64,000 bases of DNA from positions 2,985,501-3,049,500 of the forward strand of contig NZ_BLIN01000005.1 in assembly GCF_009811555.1 (NCBI RefSeq), in the 5' to 3' direction. Positions 37,022-47,629 of the stretch are shown piece by piece. A model generated the notes under the pieces. That model searched no databases. It saw only the letters and a program-made list of their open reading frames with translations, and was not told the origin of the DNA. The position numbers and the translations under genes are program-made. The stretch comes from Streptomyces caniferus (GTDB taxonomy: Bacteria; Actinomycetota; Actinomycetes; Streptomycetales; Streptomycetaceae). Positions within the stretch are counted from its first letter, which is position 1; each line of letters opens with the position of its first letter.

Positions 37022-39625
37022 GTGCCAGGTGAGAATCTGTCCCGGGACGAGGCACGTGAGCGGGGCCGGCTGCTGAGCGTCGACGCCTACGACGTGCAGC
37101 TGGACGTCCGCTCAGCGGTCGCGTCCGGCGCGGACGCGGAGACCTTCCGCTCCCGGACGACGCTGCGCTTCTCCTGTGCCGAGCCCGGCGCCTCGACCTT
37201 CGCCGACCTGCTGGCGCCGTCGGTCACCTCCGTCACCCTCAACGGCCACGAGCTGGACCCCGCGGCGGTCTTCGACGGCACCCGGATCACGCTGGACGGG
37301 CTGGCCGCCGAGAACACCCTCGTCGTCGACGCCCGGTGCGCCTACAGCCGGACCGGTGAGGGCCTGCACCGCTTCGTGGACCCCGAGGACGGCGAGGTCT
37401 ACCTCTACACCCAGTACGAGCCGGCCGACTCCCGCCGGGTCTTCGCGAACTTCGAACAGCCCGACCTGAAGGCCCCGTTCACCTTCGAGGTCACCGCGCC
37501 CGAGGGCTGGCGGGTGCTCAGCAACGGCGCGCAGGAGGGCGAGGCCGAGGGCGGGCGGCACCGCTTCGCCACGACGCAGCCGATCTCGACGTACATCACG
37601 GCCGTGGTCGCCGGCCCGTACCACTACGTCTCCGACAGCTACCGGCGCACCTTCGAGGACGGCACCGAGCTGGAGATCCCGCTGGGCGCGCTCTGCCGCA
37701 AGGGCCTGGCCAGGCACTTCGACGCCGACGACATCTTCACCGTCACCAAGCAGGGCCTGGACTTCTTCCACGACCACTTCGACTTCCCCTACCCGTTCGG
37801 GAAGTACGACCAGGCCTTCGTCCCGGAGTACAACCTCGGGGCCATGGAGAACCCGGGCTGTGTCACCTTCCGCGAGGAGTTCATCTTCCGCGGCAAGGTG
37901 ACCGAGGCGTCCTACGAGAACCGGGCCAACGTCATCCTGCACGAGATGGCGCACATGTGGTTCGGCGACCTGGTCACCATGCAGTGGTGGGACGACCTGT
38001 GGCTCAAGGAGTCCTACGCGGACTTCATGGGCGCCTTCGCGCTGGTGGGGGCGACGCGCTTCACCGACGGCTGGATCACCTTCGCCAACCGCCGCAAGTC
38101 GTGGGCCTACCGCGCCGACCAGCTGCCCTCCACCCACCCGGTCACCGCCGACATCCGGGACCTGGAGGACGCCAAGCTCAACTTCGACGGCATCACCTAC
38201 GCCAAGGGCGCGGCCGTCCTCAAGCAACTGGTCGCGTATGTCGGGCAGGACGCCTTCCTGGAGGGCGCCCGGCGCTACTTCAAGCGGCACGCCTACGGCA
38301 ACACCCGGCTGAAGGACCTGCTGGCGGTGCTGGAGGAGACCTCCGGCCGGGACCTGGCGGCCTGGTCGCGGGCCTGGCTGGAGACCGCGGGCGTCAACTC
38401 CCTGACCCCGCAGGTCACGTACGACGCCCAGGACCGGATCACCGAGCTGAGCATCCTCCAGGAGGCGGCCCCCTCGTATCCGCAGCTGCGGCCGCACCGG
38501 GTCGCGGTCGGCCTCTACCGGCGGCAGACCGTGTTCTCGGAGGGCGGGGACCCGGCGCTGGTGCGCTACGCCCGCGCCGAGGTGGACGTCTCCGGTCCGC
38601 GGACGGCCGTGCCCGAGCTGGCCGGCCTCGAACGGCCCGAGCTGGTGCTGGTCAACGACGAGGACCTGACGTACGCCAAGGTCCGTTTCGACGAGGGGTC
38701 GCTGGCCACCCTGCGGGCCCGGCTCGGCGAGCTGACCGACCCGATGGCACGGGCGGTGTGCTGGGCGGCACTGTGGGGCATGACCCGCGACGGGCTGATG
38801 CCGGCCCGCGACTACCTCGACCTGGTGCGGCGGTTCGCCGGCCGGGAGACCGACATCGGTGTGCTGCAGTCGCTGCACGCACAGGCGCAGACGGCGCTGG
38901 AGCAGTACTCCGCACCGGACCGCCGGGAGCAGGCCGCCCGGGAGCTGGCCGAGGGCGCGCTGCGCGAGCTGCGGCTGGCCGACCCCGGCAGCGGCCATCA
39001 GCTCGCCTGGGCGCGGCACTTCATCGCCCTCGCCGGCACCCCCGCCGATCTCCAGCTGCTGACGGGCCTGCTGGACGGTACGGCGAAGATCGACGGCCTG
39101 GACGTGGACCAGGAGCTGCGCTGGACGGTCCTGGAGCCGCTGGCCGCGCACGGCATCGCGGACGAGAGCGTGATCGCCGCCGAGCTGGCCCGCGACAACA
39201 CCGCCTCCGGCAGGCGCCACCAGGTGCGCTGCCTGGCCGCCCGGCCCTCGGCCGAGGTCAAGGAGCAGGCGTGGGCCCGGGTCGTGGAGTCGGATGTGCT
39301 CTCCAACGCCCTGGTGGAGGCGACGATCGCCGGGTTCGCGCAGTTCGGGCAGCGGGAGCTGCTGGCCCCGTACCTGCCGCGCTACTTCGCGGCGATCGAG
39401 CGGGTGTGGCGGGAGCGCTCCATCGAGATCGGGATGGAGGTCGTGCGCGGGCTGTTCCCGGCCTGGCTGGTGGAGCAGGCCACGCTGGACGCCGCGGACG
39501 GCTGGCTGGACGGGCAGGCGCAGGCGGCGCCCGCACTGCGCCGGCTGGTCCTGGAGAAGCGGGACGATCTGGCGCGGGCACGGCGTGCACAGGCTTGTGA
39601 CGAGGCGGCCGGGCCGAGGCCGTAA
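37022..39625 (+). CDS. pepN: Aminopeptidase N, copy 1
   Basis: 867 residues from the GTG at 37022 with GGGAG upstream. This M1 zinc metallopeptidase removes N-terminal residues from peptides. The exopeptidase motif GAMEN is at 273-277. The zinc site HEMAH is at 306-310 with E329 (WLKESYADF). ERAP1-type C-terminal helical domain follows. It is very similar to the second pepN at 44824, starting with the same MPGxNLxRDEA. It stands alone, divergent from the DsbA-like gene. Confidence 0.95.
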   Translation: MPGENLSRDEARERGRLLSVDAYDVQLDVRSAVASGADAETFRSRTTLRFSCAEPGASTFADLLAPSVTSVTLNGHELDPAAVFDGTRITLDGLAAENTLVVDARCAYSRTGEGLHRFVDPEDGEVYLYTQYEPADSRRVFANFEQPDLKAPFTFEVTAPEGWRVLSNGAQEGEAEGGRHRFATTQPISTYITAVVAGPYHYVSDSYRRTFEDGTELEIPLGALCRKGLARHFDADDIFTVTKQGLDFFHDHFDFPYPFGKYDQAFVPEYNLGAMENPGCVTFREEFIFRGKVTEASYENRANVILHEMAHMWFGDLVTMQWWDDLWLKESYADFMGAFALVGATRFTDGWITFANRRKSWAYRADQLPSTHPVTADIRDLEDAKLNFDGITYAKGAAVLKQLVAYVGQDAFLEGARRYFKRHAYGNTRLKDLLAVLEETSGRDLAAWSRAWLETAGVNSLTPQVTYDAQDRITELSILQEAAPSYPQLRPHRVAVGLYRRQTVFSEGGDPALVRYARAEVDVSGPRTAVPELAGLERPELVLVNDEDLTYAKVRFDEGSLATLRARLGELTDPMARAVCWAALWGMTRDGLMPARDYLDLVRRFAGRETDIGVLQSLHAQAQTALEQYSAPDRREQAARELAEGALRELRLADPGSGHQLAWARHFIALAGTPADLQLLTGLLDGTAKIDGLDVDQELRWTVLEPLAAHGIADESVIAAELARDNTASGRRHQVRCLAARPSAEVKEQAWARVVESDVLSNALVEATIAGFAQFGQRELLAPYLPRYFAAIERVWRERSIEIGMEVVRGLFPAWLVEQATLDAADGWLDGQAQAAPALRRLVLEKRDDLARARRAQACDEAAGPRP

Positions 39626-39749
39626 CCCCCGGGACGACCAGCTCCTTTCGGCAGTCGAACGCCCGTACTTTAGTACAGGGTTGTCCGGTTTGTGGTACGG
39701 GCGTGTAACAGCGGTTAGGGGGTGGAGCGGGCGCGGGAATCGAGGTGTC

Positions 39750-40772
39750 ATGAACCACGACACCCCGCTCTCCCCCCTCCCCCTCCGCCACCTCTCCGAG
39801 GCGCAGTGCCGGGTGATGACCACCCGGCAGCTGCGCGAGCACGGCATCCCGGCGGCCGAGACCACCGAACGCTGCCGCGCCGGCGGTCCCTGGCAACAAC
39901 TGCTCCCCGGCATCTATCTGCTGCATGCGGGGCCTCCCACCAGTGAGGAACGGCTGCATGCGGCCCTGCTGTACGCCAGCCACCGGGGCCCCGCGGTGCC
40001 CCAGCAGGGCTCCGAGTCCGCGGACGCCCCCGAGGCGATGATCACGGGCCTGGCGGCGCTCGCCCTGCACGGCTTCACCGAGGCGCCCCCGCTGCTCGCC
40101 CTGGACCGCATCGAGGTGCTGGTGGCCCGTACCCGCCGGCTGCGCTCGACCGGTTTCGCGCGCATCGTGCGGACCGTGGAGCTGCCCGTGGCGCAGGAGA
40201 TCACCGGGGTGCCGGCCGCGCCGGTGCCGCGCGCGGTGGCGGACGCGGTCGGCGCGCTCACCGACGCCGCGACGGTGCGCCGGCTGCTGACCGAGGCGGT
40301 GCGCGGCGGCCACTGCGAGGCGACCTCGGTGGTGCGGGAGCTGAGCCGGGCCCGGCTGCTGACCCGGCCGCACGTGGTCGACGCGGTGGACACCCTGCTG
40401 GCCGAGGGCCGGGCGCTGGCCGAGCAGCGGCTCTATGCGATGGTGCGCGCCCACGGGCTGCCCGACCCGCTGTGGAACGTCGAGCTGCGGCTGCCGGGCG
40501 GGCCGCACCTGGGCGGCGTGGACGCCTTCTGGCCGGAGCACGCGGTGGCCCTGGAGATCGACACCCGGGCACCGCGCCCCGAGGAGGACCCGCTGCAGTC
40601 GCCATTCTTCCACAAGCGCGAGCATCTGGAGCGGCTGGGCATCACCGTCGTCCGCTGCCTGCCGCGCACCCTGCGCACGGCCCCCGAACAGCAGGCCGCG
40701 GTGATCCGTACGGCCCTGATGGCGGCCGGGGACCGGGAGCCGAGCGCGTATGTGGTGGTGCTGCCGCGCTAG
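39750..40772 (+). CDS. AbiEi-antitoxin-like protein with DUF559-type nuclease domain
   Basis: 340 residues from ATG 39750. The N-terminal winged-helix part (MTTRQLREHGIPAAETTERC, then WQQLLPGIYLLHAG) matches the AbiEi type IV antitoxin N-terminal domain. The C-terminus LGGVDAFWPEHAVALEID followed by HLERLGITVVRC resembles the PD-(D/E)xK fold of DUF559/Vsr-like nucleases (D...ExD). No AbiEii nucleotidyltransferase toxin is adjacent. These orphan fusions are numerous in actinobacteria and their role is unknown. The ribosome site (GAGG four bases from ATG) is weak. Confidence 0.8.
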   Translation: MNHDTPLSPLPLRHLSEAQCRVMTTRQLREHGIPAAETTERCRAGGPWQQLLPGIYLLHAGPPTSEERLHAALLYASHRGPAVPQQGSESADAPEAMITGLAALALHGFTEAPPLLALDRIEVLVARTRRLRSTGFARIVRTVELPVAQEITGVPAAPVPRAVADAVGALTDAATVRRLLTEAVRGGHCEATSVVRELSRARLLTRPHVVDAVDTLLAEGRALAEQRLYAMVRAHGLPDPLWNVELRLPGGPHLGGVDAFWPEHAVALEIDTRAPRPEEDPLQSPFFHKREHLERLGITVVRCLPRTLRTAPEQQAAVIRTALMAAGDREPSAYVVVLPR

Positions 40773-40794
40773 GGCGGGCGCCGCCCCGAGGCCG

Positions 40795-42540
40795 TCAGCG
40801 CCGCTTGAGCAGCAGCTCGACGTTGCGGTCCCGGGCCGTGCCCGCCAGGTCCGTACGGGCCTCGGGGGCGTTGAAGGACAGCTCGCGGTAGAGGGCCGCC
40901 AGACCGGTCTGCGAGAGGTCGGTGAAGTCCGTGCGGTGCGGAGCGGCCGACTCGACCAGGGTGGTGAACAGCGACAGCGTGCCGTCGTGGTTGTCCACCA
41001 GCTCGATGACCCGGGCCAGCTGCGGGAAGTCGATGTGCGAGGCGGTGGAGATCTCCCAGAAGCCGCCGTGCGCGAGGATCTCGTTCTTGTGGCTGTGGCC
41101 GTTGATCCAGCCGACGACACTGGGGTGGGCGGCCAGCACCTCCACCAGCTCGGCGCCGCTGTGCCGCCGCTCGTGCGGGCGGGCCGGGTCGGGCCGGGTG
41201 TTGTTCATCGACTTGCTGGTGTGGTGGCTGAAGACCAGCACATGCGCCTTCTCCCCCTTCTCGTTCTCCTTCAGCGTCCGCTCCAGCCAGCGCAGCTGGG
41301 CGTCGCCGACCGAGCCGGTGTAGTGGCCGCCGGGGTCGGTGGTGTCCAGGCTGATCCCCAGGACGTCGTCGGAGACCCGGAAGGTGTAGTAGAGGCGGTT
41401 CCCGTCGAGATGGGCGGAGGTGTAGCCGTGGCCGTGCGGACCGGGACCCGTGTGCGCCGGATCGAGGTGGGCGCGCAGATACTCGGCCCGGGTGAAGGGG
41501 GCGCGCCGCTCGTCCGGGGTGACCCTCCTGGCCTGCTTGGCGTGGGCCTTCAGCAGCCGCTTGAAGTCGGCTCCCTGGGGGTCGAGGCCGTCCTTGACCG
41601 CCTTCCAGACCTTTGCGGCCTCGGCGGCGGGCAGACTCTCCAGCTTGTGGCCGCCGGTGGCGGTCTCGGTCCAGAAGGGGTCGCCGGGGGCGTAGCACCC
41701 GCCGGGCAGCGAGTCGTGGTTGCCGACCGTGGAGTACCAGGGCAGCCGCAGACCCGGGCTGTGGACGGTGCGGATCGCGGCCTCCAGGAACCCGTCCAGG
41801 TGCGGGAAGCCCCGCTGCTTGTCGGCGTCGCGCAGCGCGCGCTCCGGCTGCCAGTACAGCTTCAGCCCGCTGTCCTGGACGCCTTCGTAGCGGCGCGGGT
41901 CGCCGGAATTCGGGGTGATCCGGCCGCCGCTCATCGCGGTCAGGAACCACTCCAGCTCCAGCTTGGAGTTGTTGTCGGTGTTGTCGCCGGTGGTCATCAC
42001 GAAGGAGAGCGGGGCGCCGGTGGCGGGTCCGCCGGGCAGCGCGTTGACCCGCTCGATCAGCGAGACCACGCCGGCCACCGACAGCGCCTCCTGCGGCCGC
42101 CAGGCGCTGGCGGTCTCGGCGCGCAGGTACTCGTAGCGCAGCGGGCTCTGCACATCGACCAGGTGCAGGTCGGTGAACTGCACGAACGACGCCAGCGCGG
42201 TGCGCCGCCCCGCGCGCCCGCCGTGTGCCGCGGCGAGGTCGGCGCGGACGACCCGGTTCCAGGCGGGGCCGTCGGCGAGCCGGCGGTAGCCTCCGCTGCC
42301 GCGCGGGGCGGACACCCCGGCGAGGGTGGTGCCCCGGGTGTACGGGGTGCGCGGGACGGCCGGGGCGTCGACCGGGACGGGCGCGGCCGGGGCCGGGCCG
42401 GAGGTGACGGTGGCGGCCTGGGCCTGCCGGTCCGGGCCGACGCCGAAGGCGAGCCCGAGCCCCGTGGCGGCGCCCACCGCTCCGGTGGCGGTCAGGAACG
42501 TGCGGCGGTCGAAGGTGGCGGCGGACCGTATACGGGACAT
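40795..42540 (-). CDS. Tat-exported metallophosphoesterase (TIGR03767-like)
   Basis: 581 residues. The N-terminus has a twin-arginine signal (DRRTFLTATGAVGAATGLGLAFG), so it is folded before export. The calcineurin-like metal sites are FTDLHL, MTTGDNTD, STVGNHD, VFSHHT and INGHSHKN, all intact. The overall length and motif spacing fit the TIGR03767 family of actinobacterial phosphoesterases whose substrate is unknown. It is transcribed away from asd. Confidence 0.88.
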   Translation of the reverse strand: MSRIRSAATFDRRTFLTATGAVGAATGLGLAFGVGPDRQAQAATVTSGPAPAAPVPVDAPAVPRTPYTRGTTLAGVSAPRGSGGYRRLADGPAWNRVVRADLAAAHGGRAGRRTALASFVQFTDLHLVDVQSPLRYEYLRAETASAWRPQEALSVAGVVSLIERVNALPGGPATGAPLSFVMTTGDNTDNNSKLELEWFLTAMSGGRITPNSGDPRRYEGVQDSGLKLYWQPERALRDADKQRGFPHLDGFLEAAIRTVHSPGLRLPWYSTVGNHDSLPGGCYAPGDPFWTETATGGHKLESLPAAEAAKVWKAVKDGLDPQGADFKRLLKAHAKQARRVTPDERRAPFTRAEYLRAHLDPAHTGPGPHGHGYTSAHLDGNRLYYTFRVSDDVLGISLDTTDPGGHYTGSVGDAQLRWLERTLKENEKGEKAHVLVFSHHTSKSMNNTRPDPARPHERRHSGAELVEVLAAHPSVVGWINGHSHKNEILAHGGFWEISTASHIDFPQLARVIELVDNHDGTLSLFTTLVESAAPHRTDFTDLSQTGLAALYRELSFNAPEARTDLAGTARDRNVELLLKRR

Positions 42541-43996
<1,456 letters not shown>

Positions 43997-44018
43997 CCGC
44001 ACCGCGCGCACGCAACAG

Positions 44019-44059
44019 CGGCGGGTGCCCGTACGGAGTCTCCGTACGGGCACCCGCCG
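44019..44059. terminator. Bidirectional terminator asd / DUF1203
   Basis: Nineteen-base perfect arms (44019-44037, 44041-44059) around GTC, with TTTCCTTT behind on the plus strand. It separates two convergent genes. Confidence 0.9.
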
Positions 44060-44078
44060 TTTCCTTTGCCGCTTCGGG

Positions 44079-44639
44079 CTAGCGTTCCGGCCGGACCTCG
44101 AACTGGAAGCATCCGTACTCCACGGCCCGTACGTGCACCAGCGCGGTCCGCGGATCCGCGAACGCCTCCCCGAGGGCGGCGTCGAACGCGGCCTCGACGT
44201 CCTCGGGAACCTCCAGGTACCGGCCGCCGATGATCTGCCCCTGGGCGTTGTAGCGGCGCAGTACGCGCAGCGCACCGGCCCGCAGGTCCGGATACCGGCC
44301 GGCCGCGCCGTCCGGCCCGCCGCACGCCCCGGCGTGGACGAACACCGGCCCCTGCTCGTCGTAGGCGCCCGGCTCCGCCCCGGTCCCGGCCGCCCAGCGG
44401 CGCAGCGGCGCGTACGAGACCAGCGCCACCCGCTCGCCGGCCCGGGCGTCGCGCAGGCAGCAGCGCAGCAGCGCCCCGACGCAGTCCTGCGGCACCCCGT
44501 CCGCACGGGCGGTGAACGGCTCGGTGGGCCGTCCGGCGTCGTCGGTGACCCGCAGCTCCTCGAGGGCGGTCTCCGGGATGGCGCGAGCGGTGTGGCCGGT
44601 CGTGGGCGGGCGGGTCCGGTCTGCGGTGTGGGTGGTCAT
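44079..44639 (-). CDS. DUF1203 family protein
   Basis: 186 residues, soluble. The conserved DUF1203 features are GERVALVSYAPL, GPVFVHAGAC and YNAQGQIIGGRYLE. The N-terminal 20 residues are a Thr/Pro-rich lead. The domain function is unknown. It converges on asd and its upstream region is shared with the second pepN, transcribed away from it. Confidence 0.88.
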   Translation of the reverse strand: MTTHTADRTRPPTTGHTARAIPETALEELRVTDDAGRPTEPFTARADGVPQDCVGALLRCCLRDARAGERVALVSYAPLRRWAAGTGAEPGAYDEQGPVFVHAGACGGPDGAAGRYPDLRAGALRVLRRYNAQGQIIGGRYLEVPEDVEAAFDAALGEAFADPRTALVHVRAVEYGCFQFEVRPER

Positions 44640-44823
44640 GACTCCAGCGTCGGCGCCGCGGCCGCGCCGCGCTGGCGGGAACCGGACGCCGCGTTCCCGG
44701 TCGCGGTCCGGCGGGCGCGGGCCGGACGCCGCCCGATCCCCGGCTGCCCACGATCAAGGGGCCCGTGCCGTGGAAGGATGACGGAAACGCCGCATACGAG
44801 GCCGCTTACGAGGAGATGACCTG

Positions 44824-47418
44824 GTGCCTGGCACGAATCTGACCCGCGACGAGGCGCAGCAGCGGGCGCGCCTGCTGACCGTGGATGCGTATGAGATCGA
44901 GCTCGACCTCTCCGGCGCGCAGGAAGGGGGAACCCCGGGCGACGGCGAGAACGGGGGCGGCACGTACCGGTCGGTGACGACGGTGCGGTTCGACGTCGCC
45001 GAGGCGGGCGCGGACTCCTTCATCGACCTGGTCGCGCCGGCCGTGCACGAGGTGCGGCTCAACGGCGAGGCGCTGGATCCGGGCGAGGTGTTCAAGGACT
45101 CGCGGATCGCGCTGCCGGGGCTGCGGGCCGGCCGCAACGAGCTGACGGTGGTGGCGGACTGCGCCTACACCAACACCGGTGAGGGACTGCACCGTTTTGT
45201 CGACCCGGTGGACCAACAGGCCTACCTTTACACGCAGTTCGAGGTGCCGGATGCGCGGCGGGTGTACGCCTCCTTCGAGCAGCCGGACCTGAAGGCGACG
45301 TTCCAGTTCACCGTGAAGGCCCCGGAGGGCTGGACCGTGATCTCCAATTCGCCGACGCCCGAGCCGAGCGACAACGTCTGGCGTTTCGCGCCGACGCCGC
45401 GCATCTCGACCTACATCACGGCGCTGATCGCCGGTCCTTACCACAGCGTGCACAGCTCGTACGAGAAGGACGGGCGGACGGTGCCGCTGGGCATCTACTG
45501 CCGGCCGTCGCTGGCCGAGCACCTCGACGCCGAGGAGATCTTCGCGGTCACCCGGCAGGGCTTCGAGTGGTTCCAGGAGAAGTTCGACTACGCCTACCCG
45601 TTCGAGAAGTACGACCAGCTCTTCGTGCCGGAGTTCAACGCCGGCGCGATGGAGAACGCGGGCGCGGTGACCATCCGCGACCAGTACGTCTTCCGGTCGA
45701 AGGTGACGGACGCGGCGTACGAGGTGCGTGCGGAGACCATCCTGCACGAGCTGGCGCACATGTGGTTCGGCGACCTGGTCACCATGGAGTGGTGGAACGA
45801 CCTGTGGCTGAACGAGTCGTTCGCCACCTACACCTCGATCGCCTGCCAGGCGTACGCCCCGGGCTCGAAGTGGCCGCACTCCTGGACGACGTTCGCCAAC
45901 TCCATGAAGACCTGGGCCTACCGGCAGGACCAGCTGCCGTCCACCCACCCGATCATGGCCGAGATCAACGACCTCGACGACGTCCTGGTCAACTTCGACG
46001 GCATCACCTACGCCAAGGGCGCCAGCGTCCTCAAGCAGCTGGTCGCCTACGTCGGCATGGACGAGTTCTTCCAGGGCGTCCAGGCCTACTTCAAGGCGCA
46101 CGCGTACGGGAACACCCGGCTGTCGGACCTGCTCGGCGCGCTGGAGGAGACCAGCGGGCGGGACCTGAAGACCTGGTCGAAGAAGTGGCTGGAGACGGCG
46201 GGGATCAACATCCTGCGGCCGGAGATCGAGGTGGACGCCGACGGTGTCATCACCTCCTTCGCGGTCCGGCAGGAGGCCCCGGCGCTGCCGGCCGGCGCCA
46301 AGGGCGAGCCCGTGCTGCGGCCGCACCGGATCGCGATCGGCGCCTATGACCTCCAGGGCGGCAAGCTGGTCCGCACCGAGCGGATCGAGCTGGACGTGGA
46401 CGGCGAACTGACCGCCGTGCCGCAGCTGGTGGGCACGGCGCGGCCGGCCGTCATCCTCCTCAACGAGGACGATCTGTCGTACGCCAAGGTCCGGCTGGAC
46501 GAGGAGTCGCTGAAGACGGTCACCGAGCACCTCGGCGACTTCACCGAGTCGCTGCCGCGCGCCCTGTCGTGGGCGTCGGCCTGGGACATGACCCGGGACG
46601 GCGAACTGGCCACCCGCGACTACCTGGCGCTGGTGCTGTCCGGCATCGGCAAGGAGTCGGACATCGGTGTCGTCCAGTCGCTGCACCGCCAGGTGAAGCT
46701 GGCGCTGGACCTGTACGCGGCGCCGGACTGGCGCGAGACGGGGCTCGCGACCTGGACGGCGGCGGCCCTGGAGCAGCTGCGCGCTGCCGAGCCGGGCAGC
46801 GACCACCAGCTGGCGTGGGCGCGCGCGTTCGCCGCCTCGGCCCGTACGGACGACCAGCTGAAGCTGCTGCAGGGTCTGCTGGACGGTACGGAGGAGATCT
46901 CCGGGCTCGCCGTGGACACCGAGCTGCGCTGGTCGCTGCTGCACCGGCTGGCCGCCACCGGCCGGGCGGACGAGAAGGCCATCGCGGCGGAGCTGGACCG
47001 GGACAAGACCTCGGCGGGCGAGCGGTACGCCGCGACCTGCCGCGCCGCGCGTCCGGCGGCCGAGGCGAAGGCCGAGGCCTGGGCCTCGGTGGTGGAGTCG
47101 GACCGGCTCCCCAACTCCCTGCAGGAGTCCGTCATCGGCGGCTTCGTGCAGACCGACCAGCGCGAGCTGCTGGCGTCGTACACCGCGAAGTACTTCGACG
47201 CGGTGAAGGACATCTGGAACTCCCGCAGCCATGAGATGGCGCAGCAGATCGCGGTGGGCCTCTACCCGGCGCTGCAGGTATCGCAGGAGACGCTGGACGC
47301 CACGGACGCCTGGCTGGCGTCGGCCGAGCCGAGCGCGGCGCTGCGCCGGCTGATGACCGAGTCGCGCGCGGGTATCGAGCGGGCGCTGAAGGCGCAGGCG
47401 GCGGACGCGGCGGCCTGA
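44824..47418 (+). CDS. pepN: Aminopeptidase N, copy 2
   Basis: 864 residues from the GTG at 44824, with GAGGAGAT upstream. GAMEN is at 274-278 and HELAH at 308-312 with E331 (WLNESFATY), so the M1 zinc site is complete. Relative to copy 1 it has a short Gly-rich insert near residues 35-50 (EGGTPGDGENGGGTY) and keeps Asn before the third ligand (NESF versus KESY in copy 1), the more usual M1 sequence. It is probably the main house-keeping aminopeptidase of the two. A hairpin separates it from allantoicase. Confidence 0.95.
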   Translation: MPGTNLTRDEAQQRARLLTVDAYEIELDLSGAQEGGTPGDGENGGGTYRSVTTVRFDVAEAGADSFIDLVAPAVHEVRLNGEALDPGEVFKDSRIALPGLRAGRNELTVVADCAYTNTGEGLHRFVDPVDQQAYLYTQFEVPDARRVYASFEQPDLKATFQFTVKAPEGWTVISNSPTPEPSDNVWRFAPTPRISTYITALIAGPYHSVHSSYEKDGRTVPLGIYCRPSLAEHLDAEEIFAVTRQGFEWFQEKFDYAYPFEKYDQLFVPEFNAGAMENAGAVTIRDQYVFRSKVTDAAYEVRAETILHELAHMWFGDLVTMEWWNDLWLNESFATYTSIACQAYAPGSKWPHSWTTFANSMKTWAYRQDQLPSTHPIMAEINDLDDVLVNFDGITYAKGASVLKQLVAYVGMDEFFQGVQAYFKAHAYGNTRLSDLLGALEETSGRDLKTWSKKWLETAGINILRPEIEVDADGVITSFAVRQEAPALPAGAKGEPVLRPHRIAIGAYDLQGGKLVRTERIELDVDGELTAVPQLVGTARPAVILLNEDDLSYAKVRLDEESLKTVTEHLGDFTESLPRALSWASAWDMTRDGELATRDYLALVLSGIGKESDIGVVQSLHRQVKLALDLYAAPDWRETGLATWTAAALEQLRAAEPGSDHQLAWARAFAASARTDDQLKLLQGLLDGTEEISGLAVDTELRWSLLHRLAATGRADEKAIAAELDRDKTSAGERYAATCRAARPAAEAKAEAWASVVESDRLPNSLQESVIGGFVQTDQRELLASYTAKYFDAVKDIWNSRSHEMAQQIAVGLYPALQVSQETLDATDAWLASAEPSAALRRLMTESRAGIERALKAQAADAAA

Positions 47419-47531
47419 CGGCCCCCTGGGGCCGGGTCCGCTCTCGCGGATCCCGCCGGTCCCCCGGCACCTCCGGGGGTTGCGGCCGGCCGTGGCGGCA
47501 AGATCCCCTTCGGCCGCCGCGGCCGGTGCAT

Positions 47532-47573
47532 GCGCCCGGCGGACGGGGTCCGAGGCGTCCGTCCGCCGGGCGC
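47532..47573. terminator. Bidirectional hairpin pepN / alc
   Basis: Fourteen-base arms GCGCCCGGCGGACG (47532-47545) and its complement (47560-47573) with a 14-base loop. It lies between convergent genes. Confidence 0.7.
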
Positions 47574-47629
47574 GCCCGTCCGCCGGGCCCCGCCCCCTCC
47601 CGCGGGGCCCGGTGGAAGAGGGGTTCGGC

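Noticed and set aside
37112..39913. Minus-strand open frame of 933 codons over pepN copy 1
   Set aside because: It is antisense to a complete M1 peptidase gene and has no recognisable protein features.
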